Assembly (NCBI RefSeq): GCF_001592205.1
Contig: NZ_BCWM01000018.1
Coordinates: 1-64,000, forward strand
Length of the DNA stretch: 64,000 nucleotides
Reading direction: 5' to 3'
Source of the DNA: Brevundimonas vesicularis NBRC 12165
Lineage (GTDB): Bacteria > Pseudomonadota > Alphaproteobacteria > Caulobacterales > Caulobacteraceae
Part shown: positions 47,201 through 57,830 of the stretch, in pieces
Numbering within the stretch: the stretch's first letter is position 1
Layout of the letters: each line of letters opens with the position of its first letter
The notes under the pieces: model-generated
The model's database searches: none
What the model saw: only the letters and a program-made list of their open reading frames with translations
What the model was told of the DNA's origin: nothing
Position numbers and translations under genes: made by a program

Positions 47201-48630
47201 CAGATTTCGGACTCCGTTGGACGCGGCAGACGAAACGAAAAGGTCGCTCCACCCTGAGAATTCCGGCTGACGACCAAGGTCGCGCCATGGCTCTCGACGA
47301 TTGAACGCGTGACCGACAGCCCCAGACCCATGCCGCCGGCCTTGGTCGTCGCCATCGGGTGAAAGATGCTGTCGATTCTGTCTTCGGGGATGCCGTCGCC
47401 ATTGTCGCACACCGCGATTTCATAGCCGTCCGCGCCCAGCGTCCGGCCGGTCACCGTCACGCGTGCGCCCTCGCGTCCGATGACGGCGTCCACGGCGTTG
47501 CGCACCAGATTGGCCAGCGCCTGCTGAATCTGGATGCGGTCGGCCAGAACCTGATCGTCGTCTTCTTCCACATCCAGAGCGATCGTCGTGTCGGTGTCCT
47601 GTCCCGTCAGGGCGAAGACCGGCGCCAGGTCGAGGACGATCAGCGAGGCGCGCTCTTCGGTGAAGGACCGCGAACCTGTCGCGACCTGTTCGCGCATGCG
47701 CCGGATGATGTCGCCCGCGCGCAGCAACTGGGTCTTGGCCAGGTCGATGGTCTTGGCCGGCCCCTCCGCCACCGTCCCCAGCCGGGTCAGTTCGGCCTGG
47801 CCGGCGTGTAGATAAACGGTGGCGGCGGTCAGCGCCTGGTTCAGTTCGTGGGCCAGGGTTGCGGCCATTTCGCCCATCGAGTTCAAACGCCAGACGCTGC
47901 TGAGCTTGTCGTTCAGGTCGCGCTCGCCCTTGCGGATCGTCTCGGCCTGGCTTTGATCGCCCAGCGTCAGAACGATGTGTTCGGGAGCGATGTCATAGGG
48001 CAGGACGTTGGCGTGAAGCGTCAGCGGCGGCCCGGGCGTGTCTAAAGTCCCGCTCGTCCAGGGGCCGGAGGATGGGCTCAGCACCTCGCCGCCCTGGCGA
48101 GCCTTCGCCAGGGCCGCGTCGTCGAAGCCGGGCAGCAACGATCCGAAAGGCTGCGCCATCGCCGCCTCTCGATCCACACGCAGCAGATCGGCGGCGGCCG
48201 GGGTCACGCGGCGCGTGCGTCCTTCACGGTCCAGGGTCACGATCGGCGTCGTGGCCACGATGGTGTCGAGCAGCATCTCGCGCAGCGCCAGATCGCGCGT
48301 CAGGGCGCGGGCCTGTTCCAACGAGTCGATCAGCCGACGACAGACCTCGGCGATGACCCAGGCGATGACCGCGAAAAGCGCGGCGTTGGTCGCCGCATCC
48401 AGCACGCTTTCGCGATGCACCAGCCACAGGTTGGCCCCGATGGCCAACAGGATCGCCAGCACGACCGCGCCCCTCCGCGCCAACAGCGCCGTAATGATCA
48501 CCGCCGGCACGAGGGGGAGGTAATAGAAATTTCCGAACGGTTCGAGCCCGCCGCGAACAACCGTCGCGGCAATCACCGTCAGACACGCGATCAAGACCCC
48601 ACTCCACCATGTCTTTGATCGGAAGATCAT
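47200..48630 (-). CDS. FixL-like sensor histidine kinase with membrane domain
   Basis: The 476 residues have four predicted membrane helices (about 10-30, 38-50, 55-71, 83-97), a PAS domain (about 115-230), a HisKA box with H261 in ATLAHELNQALTAA and an HATPase domain (N-box NLVRNAVDAV, G1 VCDNGDGI, G2 GGMGLGLS). It resembles the FixL family, but I see no obvious heme-ligand histidine arrangement in the PAS, so oxygen sensing is not established. Its partner regulator follows immediately. Confidence 0.9.
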   Translation of the reverse strand: MIFRSKTWWSGVLIACLTVIAATVVRGGLEPFGNFYYLPLVPAVIITALLARRGAVVLAILLAIGANLWLVHRESVLDAATNAALFAVIAWVIAEVCRRLIDSLEQARALTRDLALREMLLDTIVATTPIVTLDREGRTRRVTPAAADLLRVDREAAMAQPFGSLLPGFDDAALAKARQGGEVLSPSSGPWTSGTLDTPGPPLTLHANVLPYDIAPEHIVLTLGDQSQAETIRKGERDLNDKLSSVWRLNSMGEMAATLAHELNQALTAATVYLHAGQAELTRLGTVAEGPAKTIDLAKTQLLRAGDIIRRMREQVATGSRSFTEERASLIVLDLAPVFALTGQDTDTTIALDVEEDDDQVLADRIQIQQALANLVRNAVDAVIGREGARVTVTGRTLGADGYEIAVCDNGDGIPEDRIDSIFHPMATTKAGGMGLGLSVTRSIVESHGATLVVSRNSQGGATFSFRLPRPTESEI

Positions 48631-48950
48631 CTAATGGTGTTAGGTAGTCACGGAGGAATTTATGGCACGACGACGTGAATTCATAGGAAATGACGTGCTC
48701 TACTTGGGGATGGATGATGCCGACACTTTTCTGACAATTTTCATATAGGCGCTTTCTCTATACGTGAACATACGTATCATCGAGAAATCCGCTCATTCAG
48801 AACCGTGCGCATCGCGCTTAGCGCGTCTGCGCCGCTGCGCGCCACAAGCGTCGCATTACCTACGCAATCCTACATACGGTCCGGTTCAGATTTAATATTA
48901 ATCATCGCCTCATCCTTGGGCTTCAGAATGCAGAAGCTTCAGGGGTCCTC
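48631..48950. other. divergent region between sensor kinase and porin genes
   Basis: The 320 bases are AT-rich near 48720-48780. They must hold promoters for the sensor kinase (leftward) and the porin (rightward). One short frame with a strong RBS is listed separately. Confidence 0.45.
48662..48748 (+). CDS. possible 28-residue leader or small protein
   Basis: The ATG at 48662 is preceded by GGAGGAATTT, a near-ideal ribosome-binding site. It encodes a peptide starting MARRREFIGNDVLYLG and ends TIFI. No family is recognised; it could be a small protein, a leader peptide for the downstream porin, or chance. A 202-base gap separates its stop from the porin start. Confidence 0.3.
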   Translation: MARRREFIGNDVLYLGMDDADTFLTIFI

Positions 48951-49628
48951 ATGTTTCGTTCGTCAGCCTTCTTTGTTGCAGCGGCAGTAGGCCTCGCAGC
49001 ACCGATCACCTCCCAGGCCCAATCGTTCGGCCTCGATGTCGGTGTCGCTAGCCAGTATGTCGGCAAAGGGCTGGGCAAGAGCAATCAGGACGTTGCGCCT
49101 TTCGCCAAGGCGGAAGCCAGCTTCGGAGAAGGCTACGCCAGCGTCTTCGTCTCTGACGCCGCCGGATCTCAAGGCTACGACATGGAAATCGTCAGCATGG
49201 TCGGTTGGCGACCCAAGGCGGGCGGTGTCACCTTCGATCTGGGGGTCATGAACCGCGACCTGCCAGGGTCGCGCGCCGGCGTAGACAAAAACTACTGGGA
49301 ATATCAGGCGGACGCTTCACGCAAGCTGGGCCCCGTAGCGACGCGCCTGCGCGTCAACTATTCGCCCGACGGCTTCGCGGCGACGAAAGAGGCCTGGTGG
49401 CTGGAGCTTCAAGGCACGGTCTCCGTCGCCGCCAAGACAAAGATTTCGGCTGCCGTCGCCAACCGCATGGCGGACGGCGGTGTCGATTACAACGCCTGGA
49501 ACGTCGGCGCCAAACAGAAGCTGACCGACGCCTTGGCCGTCGATCTGCGCTGGTACGACACCGACCGCCACAGCGCTGGCGAACCCTATGAGGGTCGCCT
49601 CGTCGCCGCCGCAACCTATTCGTTCTGA
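48951..49628 (+). CDS. TorF-like outer-membrane porin
   Basis: The 225 residues have a signal peptide ending near SQAQS and a small beta-barrel with FGLDVGVASQYVGKG at the start, typical of the TorF (gcw_chp) family, and a terminal aromatic residue (ATYSF). TorF-type porins are often found with respiratory or chemotaxis genes. It is 27 bases upstream of the chemoreceptor gene and may read into that operon. Confidence 0.85.
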   Translation: MFRSSAFFVAAAVGLAAPITSQAQSFGLDVGVASQYVGKGLGKSNQDVAPFAKAEASFGEGYASVFVSDAAGSQGYDMEIVSMVGWRPKAGGVTFDLGVMNRDLPGSRAGVDKNYWEYQADASRKLGPVATRLRVNYSPDGFAATKEAWWLELQGTVSVAAKTKISAAVANRMADGGVDYNAWNVGAKQKLTDALAVDLRWYDTDRHSAGEPYEGRLVAAATYSF

Positions 49629-49655
49629 GTTACCGATCCACCGGGGGATGCTGAG

Positions 49656-51605
49656 TTGAAGTTGATTGAAAATATGCCCGTCGGCCGCAAGCTGTTCGCG
49701 GCCTTTGGCCTCGTCCTGGCGGCGATCGCCGTCATGGGCGCCGTCGTCATCGCCAGCCTGCTTCAGCTGGAGAAGGCCGGCGACGTCCGCACGGTGGAAA
49801 ACCAAGCCAACCGCACCACGGCGACGGCCGAGTTCTACATGGCCCGCCAGGAGAACGCCTTCCGCGGTTACCTCCTGTCTCAGGATCCCTACTATATCGA
49901 ACGCGTCGACGCGCACCGCGCCAAGTTCCTGGCGGCCATGGACGAGTTGCGCGGCGAACTGCCGGCCGATCGCACCGCATTGGTGGACAAGGCGGTCGAG
50001 GCCAATGCGACCTGGTACAAGAATGTCGTCGAAACCGGCTCGGCGATGGTGCGCGATGGTCAGGCAGCCCAGGCCGTGCAGATGGTCGGGCGCAACGGAA
50101 CGGCCGACAACTACATCTCGCCTGTCGAAGACACGATCGACCAGATCAAGACCGCCAACGATGTGGCGCGCAAGGCCTCGACCGAGGCTCAGGACGCCGC
50201 CAGCCGCACAGCGCTAATCGCCACGATCGTGGGTTTGATCTCGGCGCTGGTGATCGCCCTTATCGCGGGCTTCGTGGCGACGCGGTCCATCGTGCGCCCG
50301 ATCTTCACGATGATCGGCTATATGCAAAAACTGATGGCCGGCGACACCGACATCAAGGTCGCCAGCGCCGAGCGCAAGGATGAGTTCGGCAAGATGGGTC
50401 AGGCCATCGTGGCCTTCCGCGACGCCGCGATCGAAAAGGTCCGCGTCGAACGGGACGCTTTGGCGCAGCGCTCGATGTCCGAGCAGGAACGCGCTGAACG
50501 CGAGGCCGACAAGGCGCGCGAAGCCGCCGAGGACGCCCAGGCCATCGGCGCCTTGGGCGAAGGTCTTTCGGCCATGGCGAACGGGGATCTGACCTACCGG
50601 ATCGACATCGAGTTCAGCGCCAAGGCCGCGCAGCTGAAGACGGATTTCAACGCCGCGATCTCCCAGCTGCAGCAGGCCGTCTCGGTCGTGGTCAACAATG
50701 TCTCGGGCATTCGCTCGGGCGCCGGCGAAATCTCGCAGGCCGCCGACGATCTGTCGCGCCGCACCGAACAGCAGGCCGCCTCGCTGGAGGAAACCGCCGC
50801 CGCCCTGGATGAAATCACCGCGACGGTGAACAAGACCGCCTCGGGCGCCCGCCAAGCCTCCGACGTGGTCCAGGCCGCGCGCGGCGACGCCGAGAAGAGC
50901 GGCGTGATCGTGCGCGACGCCGTTCAGGCCATGACCGCCATCGAAAGCTCGTCCACCCAGATCAATCAGATCATCGGCGTCATCGACGAGATCGCCTTCC
51001 AGACCAACCTTCTGGCCCTGAATGCGGGCGTCGAGGCCGCGCGCGCCGGCGAGGCCGGTCGCGGCTTCGCCGTCGTCGCCTCCGAAGTTCGCGCCCTGGC
51101 CCAGCGTTCGGCCGAAGCCGCCAAGGAGATCAAGACCCTGATCTCGGCCTCGACGGGTCAGGTCGGCTCGGGCGTCAAACTGGTCGGCGAGACCGGCGAG
51201 GCGCTGCAACGGATCGTGGACCGCGTCGCCGAGATCGACAGCCTGGTCACCGAAATCGCCGCCTCGGCCCAGGAACAGGCCGTCGGTCTGGCCCAGGTCA
51301 ACACCGCCGTGAACCAGATGGACCAGGTCACTCAGCAGAACGCGGCCATGGTCGAGCAGTCCACCGCCGCCAGCCATTCGCTGGCCCAGGAGGCGGAGAG
51401 CCTGCAAGCCTCGGTCGCTCAGTTCCGCGTCGGGTCTTCGCCGTTGCGCGCCGCTGCGCCCGCGCCGGTTCGCACGCCTGCGCCCGTCGCCAAGCCCGCG
51501 GCTCGCTCCAGTCACATGGTCGCCGCCCTGAAGACCATCGGCCGTGGCGGCGCCGCGCCCAGGCCTCAAGTCACCGCCGCCGAAGACGGTTGGGAGGAGT
51601 TCTGA
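49656..51605 (+). CDS. methyl-accepting chemotaxis protein
   Basis: The 649 residues have two membrane helices (about 12-34 and 185-210) with a four-helix sensor between, then HAMP and a second HAMP-like segment (about 270-330), and the signalling hairpin [28 protein letters not shown] tip. The C-terminus GWEEF resembles the NWETF tether for CheR. The TTG at 49656 follows GGGGGATGC and is the likely start; an ATG at 49674 is an alternative. It opens the chemotaxis operon and shares its final base with the cheX start. Confidence 0.93.
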   Translation: MKLIENMPVGRKLFAAFGLVLAAIAVMGAVVIASLLQLEKAGDVRTVENQANRTTATAEFYMARQENAFRGYLLSQDPYYIERVDAHRAKFLAAMDELRGELPADRTALVDKAVEANATWYKNVVETGSAMVRDGQAAQAVQMVGRNGTADNYISPVEDTIDQIKTANDVARKASTEAQDAASRTALIATIVGLISALVIALIAGFVATRSIVRPIFTMIGYMQKLMAGDTDIKVASAERKDEFGKMGQAIVAFRDAAIEKVRVERDALAQRSMSEQERAEREADKAREAAEDAQAIGALGEGLSAMANGDLTYRIDIEFSAKAAQLKTDFNAAISQLQQAVSVVVNNVSGIRSGAGEISQAADDLSRRTEQQAASLEETAAALDEITATVNKTASGARQASDVVQAARGDAEKSGVIVRDAVQAMTAIESSSTQINQIIGVIDEIAFQTNLLALNAGVEAARAGEAGRGFAVVASEVRALAQRSAEAAKEIKTLISASTGQVGSGVKLVGETGEALQRIVDRVAEIDSLVTEIAASAQEQAVGLAQVNTAVNQMDQVTQQNAAMVEQSTAASHSLAQEAESLQASVAQFRVGSSPLRAAAPAPVRTPAPVAKPAARSSHMVAALKTIGRGGAAPRPQVTAAEDGWEEF

Positions 51606-51880
51606 TGACCGAAACCCTGATTCTCTCCGACGTGTTGGACCTGAATGCGGCCGAGCCTCTGAAGGCCGAACTGCTGGCCCTGCGCGGTCATCCGGTGGTC
51701 CTGGACGCCTCTGCGGTTCAGCGCCTGGGCGGCCTGTGCCTTCAAATCCTGCTGTCGGCGCGAAAGACGTGGGCGGCCGACGGCGTCAACCTAAGTTTAG
51801 GGTCTGTGTCCCAATATTGGACGGAACAATGGGCGGCCTATGGCGCGCCGGACTTCAACACCGAGGGGGCGTTGGCATGA
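51605..51880 (+). CDS. cheX: STAS-domain chemotaxis protein CheX (Caulobacter naming)
   Basis: The 91 residues form one STAS domain with VVLDASAVQRLGGLCLQILLSA. The ATG overlaps the receptor stop by one base. In Caulobacter an equivalent gene at this operon position was named cheX; unlike enterobacterial or Thermotoga CheX it is not clearly a CheY phosphatase. Likely a scaffold or regulator of the array. Confidence 0.8.
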   Translation: MTETLILSDVLDLNAAEPLKAELLALRGHPVVLDASAVQRLGGLCLQILLSARKTWAADGVNLSLGSVSQYWTEQWAAYGAPDFNTEGALA

Positions 51881-52242
51881 CCAAGACCGTTCTGACGATC
51901 GACGATTCACGCACAATGCGCGACATGCTGCTGATGGCGTTGGAAGACGCAGGCTATACCGTGATCCAGGCCGTGGACGGCGTCGACGGTCTGGAGACGC
52001 TGGCGTCCAAGGGCGCCGACGTCATCATCACCGACATCAACATGCCGCGCATGGACGGCTTCGGCGTCATCGAGGGCGTCCGCGCCGATCCGAACCACCG
52101 CACGACCCCGGTGCTGGTGCTGACGACCGAGAGCGACGTCGAGAAGAAGGCGCGCGCCCGCGCCGCCGGCGCCACCGGCTGGATCGTCAAGCCGTTCGAC
52201 CCCGCAAAGCTGGTGGACGCCGTCCGCCGCGTCGCCGCCTGA
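51877..52242 (+). CDS. cheY: chemotaxis response regulator CheY (first of three)
   Basis: The 121 residues are one receiver domain with D9-D10, phosphoacceptor D53 in ITDINMP, threonine in VLTTES and lysine in IVKPFD. It overlaps cheX by four bases. Receives phosphate from CheA and acts on the flagellar switch or as a sink. Confidence 0.94.
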   Translation: MTKTVLTIDDSRTMRDMLLMALEDAGYTVIQAVDGVDGLETLASKGADVIITDINMPRMDGFGVIEGVRADPNHRTTPVLVLTTESDVEKKARARAAGATGWIVKPFDPAKLVDAVRRVAA

Positions 52243-52284
52243 TCGCCCGACTCTGATCGCTGAAGCCCGCCGGACCTCGACCTA

Positions 52285-54534
52285 ATGGACGCCTTCGAAG
52301 CCATCAAAGCCACCTTCTTCCAGGAGTGCGACGAGCTGCTCGCGGACCTGGAAGCCAAGTTGATGCTGCTTGAACAGGGTCAGACCGACCTGGAGACGAT
52401 CAACGCCGTCTTCCGCGCCGTCCATTCGGTCAAGGGCGGGGCAGGGGCCTTCGGCCTGGAGGCCCTGGTCCGGTTCGCCCACGTCTTCGAGACCCTGATG
52501 GACGAACTACGCGCAGGCCGTAAACCGTGCGACGCGATCACCATCAAGACCCTGCTGCGCGCCTCCGACGTACTGGCCGATCACATTCAGGCCGCCCAAG
52601 GTCTGATCCCGCCGGTTGACGAGGCGCGGTCCGCCGCCCTGGTCGCCGAAATGCAGGTCCTGACCCACGGCGGCGAGGCGCCGGTCGAGGTCGAGGAAGA
52701 CGAAGACGACTTCGGCTTCACTCCCATGGCCTTCGACATGGCGCTGGACGAGCCTGCGCCCCTGCCCATCGCCGACCTGAGCGCCGACGCGCCGTCGGTC
52801 GGCTGGCGCATCGTGTTCAAGCCGATGGGCCGGATGTACGTCAACGCCAACGAGACCAGCCTGCTGCTGCGCGAACTGGGCCGCCTCGGCCCGGTCACGG
52901 TCCTCGTGGACGACAGCGAAACGCCGACGCTGGACGCGCTGTCGATCGAGGACGGCTGCCTGACCTGGACGGTCGATCTGGCCGTCGCCGTCGATGAGGC
53001 GGCCGTGCGCGAGGTCTTCGACTTCGTCGAAAGCGACTGCGACCTGACCATCACGCCCCTGGGCGCCGGCGGCGCAACTGATTTCGGCGCGTTCGACGAC
53101 GAACCGGCCGCCGTCCTGCCCGCCAGTGACGACCTGGATATCGCCGCCCTGTTGGCCAAGGCCTCCGGCGCCGCCGCCGAACCGCCGGCCGATGTCGTGC
53201 CGTTCGCCCCCTTGGAGCTCGAGCCCGTGCCGGCCCCGATCGCGGCTGCACCTGCCGTAGAGCCGGTGGCCGCCTCTGTCGCCTCACCCGTGGCGGCGAC
53301 CCCCGCGCCGGCTTCCGCCCCTGTCGCGCCCGCGCCGGTGACGATCCGTGTCGATCTGGATCGCGTGGATCGCCTGATCAACGTCGTCGGCGAACTGGTC
53401 ATCCAGCAGGCCATGCTGTCGCAACGTGTGCTGGAAAGCGGCCTGGCCCGCTCCTCGGGCATCGCGCTCGGCCTCGAAGACTTGGAACTGCTGACCCGCG
53501 AGATCCAGGATAGCGTGATGGCCATCCGCGCCCAGCCGGTGAAGTCGGTGTTCCAGCGCATGCCGCGCCTGGTCCGTGAAGTCGCCGACATGGTGTCCAA
53601 ACAGGTCCGTCTGGTCACGGCTGGCGAGGACACCGAGGTCGACAAGACAGTCGTCGAACGCTTGGCCGAACCCATCACGCACATGCTGCGGAACGCCATC
53701 GACCACGGGCTGGAAACGCCAGAGGAGCGCGTCGCCGCCGGCAAGCCGGCCGAAGGTACGGTGCGCCTTGCCGCCCTTCACCGCTCGGGCCGGATCGTCA
53801 TTGAAATCTCCGACGACGGCCGCGGCATCAATCGCGAACGCGTCAAGAAGATCGCCGTCGACAAGGGTCTGATCGCGGCCGACGCCCCCCTGACCGATGA
53901 ACAGATCGACAATCTGATCTTTGCGCCTGGCTTCTCTACCGCCGCCGTCGTGTCCGACATCTCGGGCCGGGGCGTGGGCATGGACGTGGTCAAACGGTCG
54001 ATCCAGGCCTTGGGCGGTCGCATCTCCATCAGCTCGGTTCCGGGCAAGGGCTCGACCTTCACCCTCAGCCTGCCGCTGACGCTGGCGGTGCTGGACGGCA
54101 TGGTCGTCACCGCCGCTGAACAGACGCTGATCGCGCCGCTGCCGGCCATCGTCGAGAGCCTGACCCCGCAGGCCGTCGACTTGCATTTCGTCGGCGGCGT
54201 TGATCCCGTCATCCGCTTCCGCGATCGCTTCCTGCCGCTGATCGACGTGGCCCTGATCATGGGCTTCCGCGAACAACCGATGAACCCGACCGAAGGCGTC
54301 GCCGTGGTCGTCGAAACCGAAGGCGGCCAGCAGGCGGCCCTTCTGTTCGACGCCATCCAGGGCCAGCGCCAGGTGGTCATCAAGAGCTTGGAAACCAACT
54401 ATCAGCAGGTCGAGGGCGTCGCCGCCGCCACCATCCTGGGCGACGGGCGCGTGGCCCTGATCCTGGATGTCGATGTGCTAGTCACCGACATGCGCCGCAA
54501 ATCCGTCCGTCCCGATTTCAAGCTCGCGAGCTGA
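52285..54534 (+). CDS. cheA: chemotaxis histidine kinase CheA
   Basis: The 749 residues show the P1 HPt domain with H47 in AVHSVKGGAGAFG, an alanine/proline-rich linker, dimerisation and HATPase domains (MLRNAIDHGLETPEER N-box; SDDGRGI G1; GRGVGMDVV G2) and the C-terminal CheW-like domain. The linker around residues 300-350 is unusually rich in APV. It is the central kinase of the cluster, 42 bases after cheY. Confidence 0.96.
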   Translation: MDAFEAIKATFFQECDELLADLEAKLMLLEQGQTDLETINAVFRAVHSVKGGAGAFGLEALVRFAHVFETLMDELRAGRKPCDAITIKTLLRASDVLADHIQAAQGLIPPVDEARSAALVAEMQVLTHGGEAPVEVEEDEDDFGFTPMAFDMALDEPAPLPIADLSADAPSVGWRIVFKPMGRMYVNANETSLLLRELGRLGPVTVLVDDSETPTLDALSIEDGCLTWTVDLAVAVDEAAVREVFDFVESDCDLTITPLGAGGATDFGAFDDEPAAVLPASDDLDIAALLAKASGAAAEPPADVVPFAPLELEPVPAPIAAAPAVEPVAASVASPVAATPAPASAPVAPAPVTIRVDLDRVDRLINVVGELVIQQAMLSQRVLESGLARSSGIALGLEDLELLTREIQDSVMAIRAQPVKSVFQRMPRLVREVADMVSKQVRLVTAGEDTEVDKTVVERLAEPITHMLRNAIDHGLETPEERVAAGKPAEGTVRLAALHRSGRIVIEISDDGRGINRERVKKIAVDKGLIAADAPLTDEQIDNLIFAPGFSTAAVVSDISGRGVGMDVVKRSIQALGGRISISSVPGKGSTFTLSLPLTLAVLDGMVVTAAEQTLIAPLPAIVESLTPQAVDLHFVGGVDPVIRFRDRFLPLIDVALIMGFREQPMNPTEGVAVVVETEGGQQAALLFDAIQGQRQVVIKSLETNYQQVEGVAAATILGDGRVALILDVDVLVTDMRRKSVRPDFKLAS

Positions 54535-54537
54535 ACC

Positions 54538-54993
54538 ATGACCGAAGCCAAAGATCTCCAGCGTGAATTGATCGCCTTCCGCATCGGCAGTCAGGAATTC
54601 TGCGTCGACATCATGTCGGTGCGTGAAATCCGCGGCTGGACGCCGGCGACGCCTCTGCCCCGCTCGCCGGGCTATATGAAGGGCGTCATCAACCTGCGCG
54701 GCACGGTCCTGCCGATCATCGATCTGGGCGCGCGCTTCGGCCTGACGACCTCGGAACCGACGGCGCGCCACGTCATCATGGTGGCCCACATCGGCGGCCG
54801 CATGGTCGGTCTGCTGGTCGACGCCGTGTCCGACATCCTACAGATGAGCGAGGCCTCGGTCCAGCCGACGCCCGACGTCGCCAGCGATCAGGTCAAGACC
54901 TTCGTAAAGGGCATCTTCTCGATCGACGGCCGCATGATCAGCCTGATCGAACTGGATTACATCCTGCCGCAAGTCGAGGCCGAAGCCGCATGA
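54538..54993 (+). CDS. cheW: chemotaxis adaptor CheW
   Basis: The 151 residues form one CheW domain: [40 protein letters not shown], and [14 protein letters not shown]. It couples receptors to CheA. The start lies three bases after the cheA stop. Confidence 0.96.
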   Translation: MTEAKDLQRELIAFRIGSQEFCVDIMSVREIRGWTPATPLPRSPGYMKGVINLRGTVLPIIDLGARFGLTTSEPTARHVIMVAHIGGRMVGLLVDAVSDILQMSEASVQPTPDVASDQVKTFVKGIFSIDGRMISLIELDYILPQVEAEAA

Positions 54994-55850
54994 CCGCCGC
55001 CGCCGGCCGGGGATCCATCGTCGAGGGCGAGTTCGTCTTCACCGCCGAGGATTTCCGCCACATCGCCCAGATGCTGCACGCCCACGCGGGCATCGCCCTG
55101 AACGAGGGCAAGGCCGCGCTGGTGTATTCGCGCCTGGCCAAGCGGTTACGCACCCTGGGTCTGACCAGCTTCCGCGACTACTGCGCCCTGGTCGAGGGCG
55201 TGGACGGCGTGGACGAGCGTCAGAAGATGACGGCGGCCCTGACCACCAACGTCACCCGCTTCTATCGCGAGCCGCACCATTTCGACGACCTGCGCGACCG
55301 GGTCATGCCCGAACTGGCGGCGCGCGCCCGCGCCGGCGGCCGGGTCCGTCTGTGGTCGGCTGCCTGCTCGAACGGGCAGGAGCCCTATTCGATGGCCCTG
55401 ACCGTGCTTCAGGCCCTGCCCGAAGCGGCCGAGTTGGATGTGCGAATCCTGGCCACCGACATCGATCCCAACATGGTCGCCCAAGGCCATGACGGCGTCT
55501 ATTCCGAAGAGGCGCTGGAGCCCGCGCCCGTCACCCTGTGGCGCAAATATTTCGACCGCGCCGATCGCGGCCAGTGGGTCGCGGGCGCGCAGCTGAAGCG
55601 TCTGGTCAGCTTCAAGGAGCTGAACCTGATCGGCGACTGGCCGATGAAGGGCAAGTTCGACGTCATCTTCTGCCGCAACGTCGTCATCTACTTCGACGAC
55701 GCGACCCAGGAGCGGGTGTGGAAGCGGTTCACTCCGCTGATGAACCCCGGCGCGACCCTCTACATCGGTCACTCCGAACGCGTCTCCGGGCCGGCGACCA
55801 GCCAGCTCCAGACCGCCGGCCTGACGACCTATCGCCTGGGGTCTGCATGA
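54990..55850 (+). CDS. cheR: chemotaxis protein methyltransferase CheR
   Basis: The 286 residues have an N-terminal helical domain and a SAM-binding domain: [41 protein letters not shown] and [14 protein letters not shown]. It methylates receptor glutamates, binding the C-terminal tether. It overlaps cheW by four bases and cheB by four bases. Confidence 0.96.
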   Translation: MTAAAGRGSIVEGEFVFTAEDFRHIAQMLHAHAGIALNEGKAALVYSRLAKRLRTLGLTSFRDYCALVEGVDGVDERQKMTAALTTNVTRFYREPHHFDDLRDRVMPELAARARAGGRVRLWSAACSNGQEPYSMALTVLQALPEAAELDVRILATDIDPNMVAQGHDGVYSEEALEPAPVTLWRKYFDRADRGQWVAGAQLKRLVSFKELNLIGDWPMKGKFDVIFCRNVVIYFDDATQERVWKRFTPLMNPGATLYIGHSERVSGPATSQLQTAGLTTYRLGSA

Positions 55851-56884
55851 GCCGCGTCCGCGTCCTCGTCGTCGACGACAGCCTAACCATGCGCGGGCTG
55901 ATCTCGGCCGCCCTGAAGTCGGACCCTGAGATCGAGGTCGTCGGCACAGCGGCCGATCCCATCGAAGCGCGCGCCGCGATCAAGGCCCTGAATCCCGATG
56001 TCCTCACCCTGGACGTCGAGATGCCCAATATGAACGGGCTGGAGTTCCTGGAAAAGATCATGCGGCTGCGGCCGATGCCGGTGGTCATGGTCTCGACCCT
56101 GACGGCGGCGGGTACGGACGTGACCCTGGCCGCGCTGGAAATCGGCGCGGTGGACGCGGTGGCCAAACCGGCGGTCGCCAGCGTCGACGCCTTCCACGAC
56201 CTGATCGGCAAGGTGAAGACCGCCGCCCGTTCGCGCGTCCGCGCCCGCGGCGACACGCCCGCCGCCGCCGAGGCGCCGCGCGCCTATCACGCCGATCCCA
56301 ATCAGATTCTCGCCATCGGTTCGTCCACCGGCGGGGTCGAGGCCCTGCTGACGGTGCTCAGCGGCTTCCCGCTGAATTGCCCGGCGACCGTCATCACCCA
56401 GCATATGCCGGCGACCTTCACCGCCAGCTTCGCCGCCCGCCTGGACCGTGTCTGCGCCCCGACCGTGACCGAGGCGGTGGACGGCGCCCCGCTGAAGCCG
56501 GGCCACATCTATCTGGCCCCCGGCGGCGCAACCCATCTTGAGGTGTCCGGCGGCCTGACGCCCCGTTGCCGCCTGATCGCCAGCGATCCCGTCAACGGCC
56601 ACCGCCCGTCGGTCGATGTGATGTTCGACTCGGTCGCCCGGCTGAAGCGTCCGATGACCGGCGTCATCCTGACCGGCATGGGCCGTGACGGCGCCAAGGG
56701 CCTGCTGACGATTCGCCAGGCCGGCGGCCGCACGCTGGGCCAGGACGAGGCGACTTGCGTCGTCTACGGCATGCCCAAGGCCGCCCATGAAATCGGCGCC
56801 GTGGAGCGGCAGTTGCCGTTGCACCGCCTGTCCCCCGCCATTCTCGAACTGTGCGCCGATCCGGCTGCGCGGTCAGTCGCCTAA
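55847..56884 (+). CDS. cheB: chemotaxis methylesterase/deamidase CheB
   Basis: The 345 residues have a receiver with D56 in LTLDVEMPN and a methylesterase domain with [10 protein letters not shown] (nucleophile serine), QHMPATF and MGRDGAKG. The start at 55847 overlaps cheR by four bases; the longer frame upstream runs through cheR and is not real. Reverses receptor methylation. Confidence 0.96.
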   Translation: MSRVRVLVVDDSLTMRGLISAALKSDPEIEVVGTAADPIEARAAIKALNPDVLTLDVEMPNMNGLEFLEKIMRLRPMPVVMVSTLTAAGTDVTLAALEIGAVDAVAKPAVASVDAFHDLIGKVKTAARSRVRARGDTPAAAEAPRAYHADPNQILAIGSSTGGVEALLTVLSGFPLNCPATVITQHMPATFTASFAARLDRVCAPTVTEAVDGAPLKPGHIYLAPGGATHLEVSGGLTPRCRLIASDPVNGHRPSVDVMFDSVARLKRPMTGVILTGMGRDGAKGLLTIRQAGGRTLGQDEATCVVYGMPKAAHEIGAVERQLPLHRLSPAILELCADPAARSVA

Positions 56885-56899
56885 TCGGGAGCGTAACCT

Positions 56900-57289
56900 A
56901 TGCCCGCCGCCGCCTCACTTCACTGCCTGGTCGTCGATGATCAGATGACGATGCGCTCGCTTGTCCGCACCAGCTTGCAACAGCTTGGCGTGCGCGAGAT
57001 CCGCGAGGCCGCCGACGGCGAGATCGCCCTGCGCGAGATCGTGTCCAAGCCCGCGCACCTGATCATCTCCGACTACAATATGCCGAACCTGGACGGTCTG
57101 GGCCTGCTGCGCGCCGTGCGCGCCCATCCCCCCACCTCCAAGACCGCCTTCATCATGCTGACGGGCCGCGCCGACCGCGAGTTGGTCCAACGTGCGGTGC
57201 AGTTCGGGGTCAACAACTACTTGGTCAAGCCTTTCACCGTCGCCCAGCTGAAGGGCAAGCTGGAAGCCGTTTTCGGTCCTCTGACATGA
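56900..57289 (+). CDS. cheY: chemotaxis response regulator CheY (second)
   Basis: The 129 residues form one receiver domain with D13-D14-equivalent pair, phosphoacceptor D58 in IISDYNMPN and lysine in LVKPFT. It is preceded by GGGAGCG. It overlaps cheD by four bases. Multiple CheY proteins in the operon are typical of Caulobacterales. Confidence 0.93.
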   Translation: MPAAASLHCLVVDDQMTMRSLVRTSLQQLGVREIREAADGEIALREIVSKPAHLIISDYNMPNLDGLGLLRAVRAHPPTSKTAFIMLTGRADRELVQRAVQFGVNNYLVKPFTVAQLKGKLEAVFGPLT

Positions 57290-57828
57290 GTTTCGCCGCC
57301 CTGAAGGACACGGTCGAAAAGCGCGTTCACGTCGGTCAGGGCGAGCACTTCATCACGTCCGATCCCAATGTCGTGCTCAGCACCATCCTGGGGTCCTGCG
57401 TCGCCATGTGCGTACGCGATCCGCTGGCGGGCGTCGGCGGCATGAACCACTTCCTGCTGCCCGAAGGCTCGGGCGCGGGCACCGATGCGGGGCGTCGTTA
57501 CGGCGCCTATGCGATGGAGCTGCTGATCAACGACATGCTCAAGGCCGGCGCCCGTCGCGACCGGCTGGAGGCCAAGCTGTTCGGCGGCGGCCGCATGTTC
57601 GACAGCCTGCGCGACGTCGGGCGCAGCAACGCCGACTTCGCCGAGAAATTTCTGCGCGACGAAGGCATTCCCGTTGTGGGCGGCAGTCTGCGCGGCGACG
57701 GCGGACGGCGCCTGCACTACTGGCCCGTCACCGGCCGCGCCCTTCAACGCGCCGTCACCGACGTCGTCGCCCCCAGACCCGTGCCCGTCATGGCCCCGGT
57801 CGATACCGGCGCCCTGGAACTGTTCTGA
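57286..57828 (+). CDS. cheD: chemoreceptor glutamine deamidase CheD
   Basis: The 180 residues show the catalytic cysteine in [12 protein letters not shown] and histidine in [11 protein letters not shown], with KLFGGGRMF further on. Deamidates receptor glutamines. It overlaps the second cheY by four bases. Confidence 0.94.
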   Translation: MSFAALKDTVEKRVHVGQGEHFITSDPNVVLSTILGSCVAMCVRDPLAGVGGMNHFLLPEGSGAGTDAGRRYGAYAMELLINDMLKAGARRDRLEAKLFGGGRMFDSLRDVGRSNADFAEKFLRDEGIPVVGGSLRGDGGRRLHYWPVTGRALQRAVTDVVAPRPVPVMAPVDTGALELF

Positions 57829-57830
57829 GC

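Noticed and set aside
50214..51569. A 451-residue open frame antisense to the chemoreceptor
   Set aside because: Glycine-, aspartate- and leucine-rich mirror of the coiled-coil receptor; no domain.
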